Shown here: positions 9,257 to 28,300 of the stretch, piece after piece
Layout: each line of letters starts with the position of its first letter
How positions within the stretch are numbered: position 1 is the first letter of the stretch
Source of the DNA: Channa striata
Taxonomy: Eukaryota; Chordata; Actinopteri; Anabantiformes; Channidae
DNA: 64,000 bases
Assembly: GCA_033026295.1 (NCBI GenBank)
Contig: CM065182.1
Span: 4,278,001-4,342,000 of the forward strand
Reading direction: 5' to 3'
Position numbers and translations under genes: made by a program
The notes under the pieces: generated by a model
What the model was told of the DNA's origin: nothing
Database searches by the model: none
Seen by the model: only the letters and a program-made list of their open reading frames with translations

Positions 9257-10742
9257 GATTTTAGAATTTATGATAGATAATTGTGACATTTACATTATTT
9301 AAAAACTCCTCATATCGTAAAATTAAAATAGATGAATTGAATAGAAACACACGTTTGGTGTTATTTAACACAATTTTTCTAAACAAGGTACCTTATTTCT
9401 GTCTCATTTTCCCAACAGTGTATCAGGACATGTTCTACAGTTTCTTCTTGCACACAATAATCAGATTTAACTGTATAATATTTTCCTATTTTAAATAGAG
9501 TACTTTTGATATTGTCGTCTTTTGTTTATTCCTGCACTTCTCATCTCTCCATCTTACCTTGTAATCTTATAAAACCAGTTTCTGCTTAATAATGCTCTTG
9601 GATTTAGTTCTATTAATTAACTACCATATCTACACCCTCATTTTCTTTTGCTTCTTTTGGAATTTAATCTGTTGTTTTGTGTCCTAGAACCCATACAAAT
9701 AATACAGTTAATCCCACCATTTGTATTCTATATAGTGCTTGTTGAGTCATCCAGCAGAACCCGATTCTAATCTTTATCTGAGAAGTATATAGTAACTACA
9801 GTTGTTGAATTACAAAGTTCCGCAATAACCATGAATATTATCAACTCTTTAGTTTCAACATTTGTGTAACAAGCAGCACTTGCTGTTTGGCTATGTGCCA
9901 TCACATTGTGACCTCGCCACTCCCAAGCCTTAGGAACTAACATCGACCAATGACAGACAACATCATTCCTTCAGGGCTGCTGCAGTACTGCCATGATAAT
10001 ATTTCTACAGTAGTTGATGCTGATGGTTATGAAAAGATTTATTCTTTTACACTCGAGCAGATGACAGAAGTGTTTTCACGCAACACGTTTTCAGCTTTGC
10101 TTTTGAAACAATATTCATGCTCTGCCTAAAGATGTTAGATCTCAGAGTTTTATTTTCGTGACAGCCTCCCAACAAACCACACGTGATGACTGGCCTCACA
10201 CATTAATGACATCAGAGGTCAAGTTGCAGCATTTGGTCAGCAGATACCATCGGATTCCTTTTGCGCACGTCTCTTCCAACAATGTACTTCATGAGCCAAG
10301 GTTGTGCCAAAAAGTTTCCTCATGCCATCTGTCTTTCTTGCCGGAAACTCCACCAATCAGAGCAGGCCAAATCTGCGCCGACCCACCTCCTGCTTTCCAC
10401 GGTAGCTGTTCGTTTCTTCTGACCTGGAAGTAAGATAAAGAAGGTCAAGGTCTGTGAACGCTGTTGCTAATGTGACATTATCCACTTAGAGAACAAGCTG
10501 TAGCCAGTTGTTTTCTGTCAAACTCTCAAGGTCAGTCAGACAATGAAGTTTCTTATCTCCCAGCAAAGAAATTTTAGTCAGTGAAGTGGGTGAACAAACT
10601 GAAACGCCCTGCTAAGAGCCATTTAAAAGGGGAAATGCCTTTAGGTCCTTCGGGTTATATCAGCTCTACAGTGAAATACATTTTTAAATAGAAAACAGAG
10701 ATTTTTATCTAATATACATGTAGAAAGTAAATTAAATTGTAA

Positions 10743-10846
10743 ATTCAGGCTGCATAATCACCACGAATAGTTGTAATGGAGTTGCAAAGCTTTGAGGCTG
10801 GTCATGAACTCATTACAACTATTCATGGTCATTACCCAGCCTGAAT
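10743..10846. repeat. 104-bp fold-back element / hairpin
   Basis: The left arm 10743-10784 pairs with the right arm 10806-10846 around a 21-base loop. The ends are ATTCAGGCTG and CAGCCTGAAT, and both arms share the core GAATAGTTGTAATG / CATTACAACTATTC. Only a few mismatches occur over about 41 bp. It may be a tiny fold-back transposon, or the template of an RNA hairpin. No known microRNA seed was recognised. Confidence 0.6.
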
Positions 10847-11085
10847 CAAATGAATAAAATAGTTAAGTCAGCAGTTATGTCAGTGCAGACCACAATAGAG
10901 CCAGTGTAATTCAAAAAGGGAACCTCTTTGAAGCCCAAACTGAATCTGCCGGAAAGTATTGTGTCACTGGGATTTCAGAGTAACAGGCCAATGAATGAAT
11001 TCATGTCCCGAGCAGTCTTGTGGCACACATGAGCAATGAGACATTATGCAGCACAGTCGACCAAATGGGACAAGCTAATACAAGA

Positions 11086-11113
11086 ACACACACACACACA
11101 CACACACACACAC
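11086..11113. repeat. (CA)14 microsatellite
   Basis: Uninterrupted CA dinucleotide run. Confidence 0.95.
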
Positions 11114-11232
11114 GGCCAAATCTGTAATTACTATAACATCTTCGTGAACAGATACAGGTGGATGCACAAATTTTAAAATATAGAAAATTCTCATACATGC
11201 AATCACTTATTCTCCTCACTAAACCCAGAGTA

Positions 11233-11258
11233 ACACACACACACACACACACACACAC
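11233..11258. repeat. (AC)13 microsatellite
   Basis: Uninterrupted AC run about 120 bp from the preceding array. Confidence 0.95.
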
Positions 11259-12541
11259 CTCTTTTAATCCCCTGTCCAGGGAAACCATAGAAATGCCAAG
11301 CAAACAAGTGTTGTCATTTGGCAGACAGGCTGCTCGCTGGCTTGCCTCTATGGGAACTGCTCTACTGAGCTGCTGCGTCAGATGGATGATGGGACGCCAC
11401 ACAGACCTGACTTCAACAGCACTAAGGCTGGTACATATGCCCCAGATAAACCAAATACTTAATAGGCTTTTTTTGAAACTATAAGATTAATCCTGCTTTG
11501 ATTTTAACATACATTTAACCCACTTGATTTTTGACACATAAAAAGTGTAGTTGTATGCGTGTGTGTGAGTGTGTGTGGTGGTCTGAAATGTACGAAATGA
11601 TTTGTTTGGCTTTAACCTACATATGATATTATTTGAGACTAACAAAAATGCCTGTTTTGAATGTACCACTGAGTTGTTTCCAACAGCCACAGGCTATAAT
11701 AGCTCTTTTAATGCTGTGTTGCTTAATTTTAGCAAAGTGCTCACTTAACATATAATAGCAGAGACCAACATACTTGGCTCCTGCTCAAGATCTGGAGCAT
11801 CAATGTTTGGGATATAGTTTACTGTATGAAGCTATTTTCTGCCCCATAATGGGCCTCACGTTGTTCTAATTGTTTGGTTTTGGTCGTGGAAAAGTGCTTT
11901 TTAGTAGCCAAACCAACACAGTGAACTGTTTTTACCCCACAGTTTGATATATTATGTGCAAGTTGAAGCACAGCTTGACTTGATGCCTGTGAATGACAAA
12001 TGTGAAGGGAGACAATTACGCGCTAATTGCCAGTAACGGGAACAATGTCCGTCTGTTTTTTAAGTTTGCTGCATGGTTTTTCAGATTGTCTCAGCATGAT
12101 CATTTTTTATACGTCTTTCTTTTTGATGACCAAACTAGAAAGTTGAAACCACTTTTTCCTGATGTACTGACCCTTGTTTTGAAAGTTGAAACATTCTGAG
12201 GCTTTGAGCAAAAAAACAGTCGTGTGACATACTCCCCAGCAGGGTTCAATGGGTTTCAAAGTGGAGCTGTTTTGGAGCGATGCCACACTGACTTTAAATG
12301 AACTTCAGGGCTCCTCTTGTATTATAATTACAGATGTTTCTCTGCACACGAAAGCAGGTTTTGACATGCAAAGATGTTGTCAGAAAGTTGATCAATACAG
12401 ATTCAGAATCAGTTATGGCAACTGGTGGCTGTTTCACAGGAAATAGAGCAGTCGTCGTCGATTCCCAGCTCATCCTGCATTTAAGTTAAAGCCTACACTG
12501 AACCCCTGGGTTGATGAGTCAGATAAGAAAGCACCTGTCAT

Positions 12542-12543
<2 letters not shown>
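11259..12543. other. Stretch without recognised gene
   Basis: Unique-looking DNA between microsatellites. Short open frames on both strands have no family resemblance. Nothing else was seen. Confidence 0.4.

Positions 12544-12592
<49 letters not shown>
12544..12592. repeat. (GT)24 microsatellite
   Basis: Uninterrupted GT run of 49 bp. Confidence 0.95.
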
Positions 12593-12596
<4 letters not shown>

Positions 12597-12756
12597 ATTG
12601 TAAAGCAACACGTAAAAAACTTTTTAATAAAAAAAAACCATCAACAAAAACCACACATTCTTACAACATATGCAATCAATTTAGACCGACCGACAAACAC
12701 TCAATATACATAAAATATGATGTTCTGCCCAAGTAAGTGGTAGAAAACCTCCCCTG

Positions 12757-12835
12757 GTTAATGCCGCTGCCTCACGGCTGAAATGTTGCGGCTTTGCGTC
12801 CCCAGCCGACTGTGGCCTTTCTCTTTACCCCATCA
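12757..12835 (+). repeat. tRNA-like SINE head, plus strand
   Basis: 'tggttaatgccgctgcctcac' followed by 'ggctttgcgtcccc' gives decayed A- and B-box spacing like a tRNA-derived SINE on the plus strand. It abuts a second tRNA-like repeat of the opposite orientation at 12866-13072, so the pair is probably a composite of two insertions. Confidence 0.4.
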
Positions 12836-12865
12836 GTGTAATGTCTGAGACGAGGAAATCATTTC

Positions 12866-13072
12866 GGCTTTTGGCTTGTCCCTTTAAGGGGCTGCCACAG
12901 CAAAATATGCTCCACGCATTGCTTTGGCCTGAGTCTTTTATGCCAGATGCCCTTTCCCATTTTATCTGGGACCAAGACCGGTCCCATCTGGTGGGGTGGG
13001 ATTAAAACCTGCGGCCTTCTGCATCCCAACACGATGCTCTACCCATTGAGCCAAGTCGGTGGGGCCAAGTTA
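12866..13072 (-). repeat. tRNA-derived SINE-like repeat, minus strand (copy 1)
   Basis: On the minus strand 'ggctcaatgggtagagcatcg' (A box) and 'caggttttaatcccac' (B box) lie about 40 nt apart. The body reads, on the plus strand, 'ttgtccctttaaggggctgccacagc', then 'tgccagatgccctttccc' and 'ccttctgcatcccaacacga'. A related copy with the same block order lies at 42418-42640. The cloverleaf is not intact, so this is not a tRNA gene. Confidence 0.7.
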
Positions 13073-21111
<8,039 letters not shown>

Positions 21112-21442
21112 ACACACACAAATCAGGCATAACATTAAGACCACCTGTGTAATTTAATACAATCTAATACAGCGGCTCTGCCATTAATTCTACTTTTACA
21201 AGGTTATAATTTCTCTGTTTTTAAATTAAAACTGTCATTCATGTTAAATGGGATGGCCAAAACATTAGAACCTCAATGATGTGAACTCAATATTAAACAC
21301 ATAGTAGAATTATCACCTTTCTGACAGTTTCAGCCTAAACTGAGAAATGATGACATTGGAAAAGTAGAATTTATGTCAGAACTGCTGTGTTGGGTTGCAC
21401 TGCACTGCCCAGGTGGTCCTAATGTTGTGGCTGATCAGTGTA
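21112..21442. mobile_element. Tc1-type MITE with terminal inverted repeats
   Basis: The left end reads 'aatcaggcataacattaagaccacct' and the right end '..aggtggtcctaatgttgtggctgatcagtgta'. The reverse complement of the right end (tacactgatcagccacaacattaggaccacct) matches the left over about 30 bp. These ends match, from memory, the ACACTGATCAGCCATAACATTA termini of common teleost Tc1-like elements. The interior of about 270 bp has no transposase, so it is non-autonomous. It lies about 550 bp beyond the pdlim4 stop codon. Confidence 0.75.
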
Positions 21443-21992
21443 TGCACACCTCAGGGACAGTCACTCACTGCGTGCTTGTTGCTGTGGACTGAGCTGTCAC
21501 CACTGCAGAAGGAAACACACGGTCTATTGCTCTTCATTAGCAAATACAGTCGCAGCTTCACCTAAGAAAACAACTTTATATGTTTCAGGGTCTTTTTTTA
21601 TCTTATTTGAAGATGCAGCAGCAACTTCCCACAACCACTGTACCACCCTGCAGATTATTAGCTATAGTTGCTGATCAGGAAGAGTTACACAGTCTTGCTT
21701 TAATGGGTTTGCTTGTATTTATAGCTGTCAGAACAATTTCAGCTTCTTTATCCTTATTCTGGGGAGATATTTCAATATACCCAATATGAAACGCAATTGT
21801 TAAAGCCTGTCAGTGTAGAAAGTCTGATCTCAGATCACTGAAACTAGTATCATGGCACATTCCCAAAAGCAAAACTGATCCAATATCAGCATTCCTGCTT
21901 GACAGAACCTGATAAATGTAGGCTAGGACGCTCCATTCTCCCATATTCGGGTTTCGCTGCTATACTACAACATGACAAGCTCCGTCTCTTTC
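21443..21992 (-). other. pdlim4 proximal 3' UTR / 3' flank
   Basis: About 550 bp between the pdlim4 stop codon and the MITE. No coding signal on either strand is convincing. It contains a candidate ATTAAA signal at 21699-21704 (minus strand). It is likely transcribed as 3' UTR at least in part. Confidence 0.4.
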
Positions 21993-22197
21993 TCACACGA
22001 TCTCCACCTTGGAGTTGGGGTACACTGCAACAACGTCGTATCCCTCTGGGGGCTGGACGCGTGCCTTGGCATGGGTCTCACAGTACAGACTGTCCTCGAT
22101 GAAGAAGTAGCCCCTCTGCTTCAGGTTGATGCCGCAGTCGTCGCACATGAAGCAGTCGGGGTGGTAGAGCTTGTCCCTGGCCTTCACGATGGTGCCG
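21993..22197 (-). CDS. pdlim4: pdlim4 exon 7: LIM domain remainder and C-terminus
   Basis: The acceptor ccgtgcag precedes C at 22197, completing the Val codon of exon 6. It encodes 67 residues from GTIVKARDKLYHPDCFMCDD to VEIV, with stop TGA at 21995-21993. It carries the zinc ligands H-x2-C (HPDC), C-x2-C (CDDC) and C-x2-H (CETH). The tail PPEGYDVVAVYPNSKVEIV is the PDLIM4-specific C-terminus. Confidence 0.95.
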
Positions 22198-22301
22198 CTG
22201 CACGGAGAGATGATGGGGAGACAGAGAGTCAAGACATGTGTGTTGTTTGCATGACAGACGTGTGCAACTGAGGACCAGCACTGATAAACACTCTGCACGA
22301 T

Positions 22302-22333
<32 letters not shown>

Positions 22334-25300
22334 CTTAAAAGGCTCACTGCGAGCAAACGCAGAGGCCAGAACGTCAAGCGCTTTAAAAGGAAGTGAGTGC
22401 GGATGAATTGGCTCATGGCTGACTAACAGCTGTGCACTGAACTTCACATTATCTGTGCAAATCAGCAATTATCATATTTATCAGCAACTGTAACCAAGCA
22501 AGAATTTGAATATATCTCATCATATGTCATATTCAAAGAGCTGAATAGTGCGTGTTTATTCTGCTTCTGGCTACTGAGCAGCACTAGCGCATTTCGAAGT
22601 TCATTTCTTCACCCAGTCACACGGTAACAGCAGTTGTTAAGGGCGTTGTTCGTTCGCTGCTCCCAATAAGATTTTCCTTTCTGGGCTAGGGATTCGGGCC
22701 AGCGACCATTCAGCCATAAGCCTTTTTTTTTTTTTTTTAAAACCACTTTCACCAACTAACCACACGACTTGCAGGATAAACTCTTGACACAGTGCTCTAA
22801 GCTGTAAAATGCTCCCGGGTCATAAGAGCCTTATTGTCCGCTGCAAGCTCCTACAAAGCACGCCTGTTACAGAGGAAAGTAGGCTGATGACATCACTGGC
22901 GAACTGCAGCTGCTTTTATAGAGGGGAGATTACCGGTGCATGTGGACAGACTGGCAAAAAGGTGTGTGCATGCACTCAAGTGATTGTTTGAGCATACAGT
23001 ATGCACCTATGTGCGTGTCCAGGGAAGAATATGTGTGTGTGTGAGAAAGGGTGTTAAAGTTGGCGTAGATTAATCATTAAAATAATACATGGGAATAGTT
23101 TTTTTTGTTGTGCCTGTTGGTGCAGGTCGATCTGTGATCTGTGAGTTCAGAGGTGGGTGTGGTGGAAAAAAAATCCTAAAAAGCACTGATGTTATTATTT
23201 GAGCATCAGCTGCATAATTGACTTTTCTAAATCTGAAGATTAATGTTTAAAGGCATAAGTGCACTGGCTTATGCTGCTACTTCTACCCACAGAATAAAGG
23301 TTCAGAGTGAGAGAAAGAAGCTGATGTAACTGCCGGGATGAAAAGTTTAGTGGAGACTAGACCGGACTGGACTGAGCTACCTGTTAAAGCGTCTGACAAA
23401 TGACTCAATGTAAATGTAAATGTCCTAGATAAAACTGGACTGAAAAGGTTTTCGAGAGAAGGGACCCGAGCATGGACGGAAACAGCAGAGTTGGGGAGAG
23501 AGAGAGTTGCTGTGAGACCACTATTGCTGTAATAATGTTTGGACTATTATTAAAATTGGGATAACTGACAAAAATAAATAGCCTCTATTGATGATTGGAT
23601 GTATGAAATAATATTAACAACTGTACAATTTGAAAATAAAATCTTAGCTTATCAAATTATTTAAAACCGTCCCTTGGTGCTTTAGACCAAAAAATAACAT
23701 TCTTAGAAGAAGACACCTCTACGTTGATGAAATGTTCCGTGATGACAGTGAACAATACTCACACAATGCCATTACAACAGCGTGTGCACTGCGGCAGCTT
23801 CTGAAGTCCACTCATGGGGCTGGGGATGGGGCTTCCCAGCTTGGGGATTGGAGACCTGACTGGAGACTTTAGGTTTCTCATTCTGTCGGTGGGGGACACA
23901 CCTAAAAACACAATAACCATAGATCAAACACAGGAACATTGGAATAAATACTACAAACATACTGAACAACAAGCTGAGAGAATCCAAGCTTTGTAAGTTT
24001 TGAGTTGTTGAAGTGACACGCAGCAGCCCTATAAGCCTACTAGTGTCCAAATACTTTTGTATCCTTGCCATTTTCAGCACATTAGCACATCTGCTCATCT
24101 CCAGAAGCCAGTACTTTATTTTCACAGAGACGACCAAACGTTGATTGATGAAATTCTTACAGTCTGGATCGTATATGCTTATGTATCTTTACATTTGTGT
24201 GTCTTTCAAGGGCAACTACATTCCAGAACATGCTGATAATTCAGGGAAAAAGCAATACGGCTTTAAAGGAAAGTGCGTTTGTGCATGATTGCGTTTGCAG
24301 GAAATTCCCGTGTTGTTCCAAGCACTAGCGCTGGATTGCAGTTGTCACGTTTGTGTTGCTGTAGACAATTAATAAAGAGATGAATTTCACTTTATGTTAG
24401 AACTATCTGCTGAAAGACTTTTACAGCTCCTTTAATAGATGCTGACTGTACCGCCTGCTTTGGGACAGTGTGCAGCTCATTGGTGACACCAGCGTTGCCT
24501 GTTTTCTCACTTATGTTGCCAGTTTATTAGTTACAAGTTGAAAGTCATGCAGTCCAGCACTGGAGCGGTGCAGTAAACCCTCCCTTCATGGAGGCGATAA
24601 TCCGTTTTTGTTGTTTTAAAGAGGTGTTAATTTAACTTTATTATCATCGGGGGGATGCAGCGTGTGCTGTGGAACTGGGTTGTATCACAGCCTCCTAGTA
24701 AATGGAGAGGACACAATAACAGCAGCGGCGAGTACCTGTCAGACGTACTGCAGGGCCGTTGATTGGACTGTGATTTTCAGACACTCTTTTAATCAGACCT
24801 GTCATAGCACTGAAACCACTTTTTATTAAAATAGTTCGTAGTTTAGCTACCGATCAGAGCACTTTAGAAAACGGTAGCAAGCACCAAAAAAAATCGGCAC
24901 CTTACGTCCGAACAACTCCTCAGAACATCTGAGCAAACCCCTAAAAATACAGCATCCATAACATCCATAAACTGCATGATTACAGTAAGACATATCACCA
25001 CATTCACTGTCTAGAGACAAAACCCAGCACATAAGGAAAGTCATCATGTTGCTGATACTGATTTATTGATGTAAACATGCTGAACGAGACTTGTTGAAGT
25101 GCTCTTTGGTCACTATATTAATTTTCTTTATACACTGAAAGGAATAAACATTATGTCCTCAGCTTTGTTTCAGTGCTTTCACTTTCCCTTTACATCATAG
25201 CCACTGATTATCTCTCTCTCTCTCTTGTACAGTTTCCCTCCTTTTGACCTCTCAGTGGCTCTCGTGGCTTCCTGCGTGTTCCATTCAAGTGTCAGAGACT

Positions 25301-28300
25301 GAAGTGGCTTTAGTTGGTCCGACTTCATCAGTCGAACTGGCAAGAGACCCAGCTGAGCGTAAAAACGAACAAAATGTAAAAAAAATTTCAACACAATGAT
25401 TTTTGACTTTTGAATGCTGCATGCTGATTGGCTTACCAATGCTGATGGATTTAGTTCTTAGGTATTAAAATTTGGTAATGAATGACCAGGCAGGTATTGA
25501 TACTCGAGCCTAGTGAAGCAATTATAATTGAGCTTCAGTATCAGCACTATTATTTCCAAAATATTACCCTGTAATATTAATAAATGATACCATTTATTGG
25601 AAGACGGTAATGTGCATGAGCAGGTGATATGTATGCACAGGTATGTAGTGCTCATTCACTCAGGCCGTTAAATCCCACCTGTAAGCGACAAAGGCAGGCA
25701 GTCATGGCGGTGGACCCGGGTGGCTGCCGTCCCACAGAGAGTGTTTGGTATTCGAACGTTCCCTCTAACCCCAAAAGCTTTAGCTATGCCTCACTGCAAT
25801 GCATGAAAGAGCCATAATTAATAGAGGAGTCACTCCGGAGTTTCTTTGCGCACCGGGGTAGATCAGCGGGGCACAACTGTGAACTGCGTGAGTCTTCACT
25901 TCACTGATGATGTGCCAGCGGAGGCTAACAGGCCGCGTATCACAGCCACGGTCCAATTACTTCACATCTGGCACCTGCCTCAAAGCACTTTCCATCCCTC
26001 GGTAAAAATTAGTCACTTACTGCTCCACGGCGAGTTTAAAAGTTGCTATTAGCTGAGTTTGTTATGTCTGTAATTAATGTCTTTATTATTTAATGACGGA
26101 CTAATAACGGAAAACCTTTTAATGTGCAGCACTCCTGACTTTCTCACAGAGGGGAAACTTGACTAATACTGTAAATGATTGGACCACAGCAGATAGGAAA
26201 AGCAGGACGCCTGTTTAGTCTTATTTCCACATTTTTAAATAGCCAGTAAACTGAGGCCAGACGTCATATTTTATCTGACAGACAGTGACAAGTTGGCCGA
26301 TTACACACATATTTCACCCAACGCAAAATCCGTAGTAAATGTCTCCTACACTGTGACTAATATCGAGCAGACATGCCGTAAACCAGTCACACTCATGCTA
26401 GTCACCATCTGACTTCATCCTGTCTACTGCTGAGTGTGAAGCCTGAGACAGCCGAGGACACAGTGAATGTTGGCACATAAGCATGGACAGACAAACAGCT
26501 GCACTAACATATTGTAATTTTAAACAGCTATTGTGGGACACAGTAAAGAAGACGCTTTTTCCCGAGCTGTGAGTTTTAAAGGGTAATGTGATGAGAAAGA
26601 GAGCTGCAATCTGTGAGTTCAATTCACTTTTTTTAATAGCAGTTCACAACAAATTCACCTCAAGCCATGTTACATAATAAGATCAAGACCAAGTCAGACT
26701 GAAAGAGAAACCCAACAAATACCCCTGAGCAAGCACCAAGGCAACAGTGGCCAGAAAAAACTCAGACTAAAAGAGGAGGGGAGGGGGCGGGAGGTGTCTG
26801 CCTCCCAAAGTCTGAACTGGACCTGATTTCACTTTTGGAAATTCTAAGAACCACAGTAGGCCTGCACTATAATAATAATGCGGTAAGATATGACGGAGCT
26901 GGACTATTAAGGGCTTTGTATGTAAGGACGAGGGTTTTCAGTTCTATTCTGGATGTTATGGGAGGCCCGTGGAGAGAAGCTAAAGCTAATCCCAGTCAGT
27001 ACTCTCACTGCAGCATTTTAAGGACTTTCTAGGGAGCTTTGGGACCCCATGATAGTAGGGAGAGACGGTGGTCCGGTCTAGAAATGATGCATGATAATGC
27101 ATGACCGATTTCTTTCAGCATCACTTTCAGACTTGATGCTCCTAATTTGTGCAGTATTCCACAGGTTGGAGAGCTGTGCCATCTAAGGCAGGACGGACGC
27201 CGTCTCTCCTTATCAGTCCAGGCTTTTCCTATAAAAGGATTTTAATGGTCGATGTAGACCACATCGTTTGCTGGGCTGCATTTGAACGACGAAATGACAA
27301 CGAAATGTCATCACCACTCAGATTTAGCCGGCGTCAAGTGAAAACTCAGGAGCCCGACTTTGTTTTGGCAAAGTGACACACTCACTCGACATTAATTTCA
27401 GTGACCATCATTGCTGGAATACTTTTGATTATGGCACTGGCATTAAACAGAGTGTTAAAAACAAATACAAGTGAAAAATTATTTTTAAGTAGACCATAAA
27501 ATATCCTTCCCTGGTGCCAACAGACAGTTGAAGGGTCCAGCCCCCCCACGTCTGGAATTTCATGTTTACTCAGTTTGAAGCAGAACTCTTAGTTGGGCTT
27601 TAAATCTCCCATCTTTTAAGCTTTGTGGAGTTATTCCACCGGGATCAAGTGGAGTGCTCCTTCTTTTTCCATGAAACTTCCATTATTCTGCATCGTATTT
27701 AAAGGGAAACACGACTTTCGTGTTATGGGTTACTACTTCCCACATACATTCTTCTACCAAAATAACCTGTTTTATTATACGTGAGGATTTCAGGTTCAGC
27801 AGCAGTGAATCTGATGGATATCTCCATTCACAGAAGTCCCCTCCCGAACACTTTCCACGTACTCTGACTGGATGGGTTTGTCATAACAGCGCCATAATTC
27901 ATCCCAGTTGAGAAACTATCTGCTGAACCTTCTTTAAAAACAAGAAGAAGATTTCAGAGAGGTCACTGGCACTGCGTTTATTACTTTAAATGTCAAAAAA
28001 AAAAATCATGTGTTTGTAGCTGGTGTGTTGCATTATAGCATCAATCGTAAGCCTTCGCACTCAGGACGAAAGTGTTTTATTTGTGTGCATTCGTTTAAAA
28101 GCATCTCGTTCGTGTTTAAAGGCGTCTTTCTTAGCATATATCAAAGTACGTTATGGAAAGAGCCGAGCCTCGTGGGTGATGTTGCTTTAACACAGATGTT
28201 TCACAGTCACTCCATCCCTCTTCCATCCTTTCACTATCCAATCATGGTGAAAGCTGTGGAATTCTGGGTAAACCGACACTCTTGTTTGCTTTAACTTAAA

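Larger units (their letters stand above)
8773..11085. other. Intergenic or intronic stretch
   Basis: If the exon at 8577-8772 is real this is its first intron; otherwise it is intergenic. It contains a CTT-rich simple repeat (about 9186-9256) and the fold-back at 10743-10846. No coding exon is supported on either strand. Confidence 0.4.

Noticed and set aside
12870..13072. Apparent tRNA gene on the minus strand
   Set aside because: A and B boxes are present but the stems do not close, and the sequence continues into a dispersed SINE body repeated at 42418-42640.
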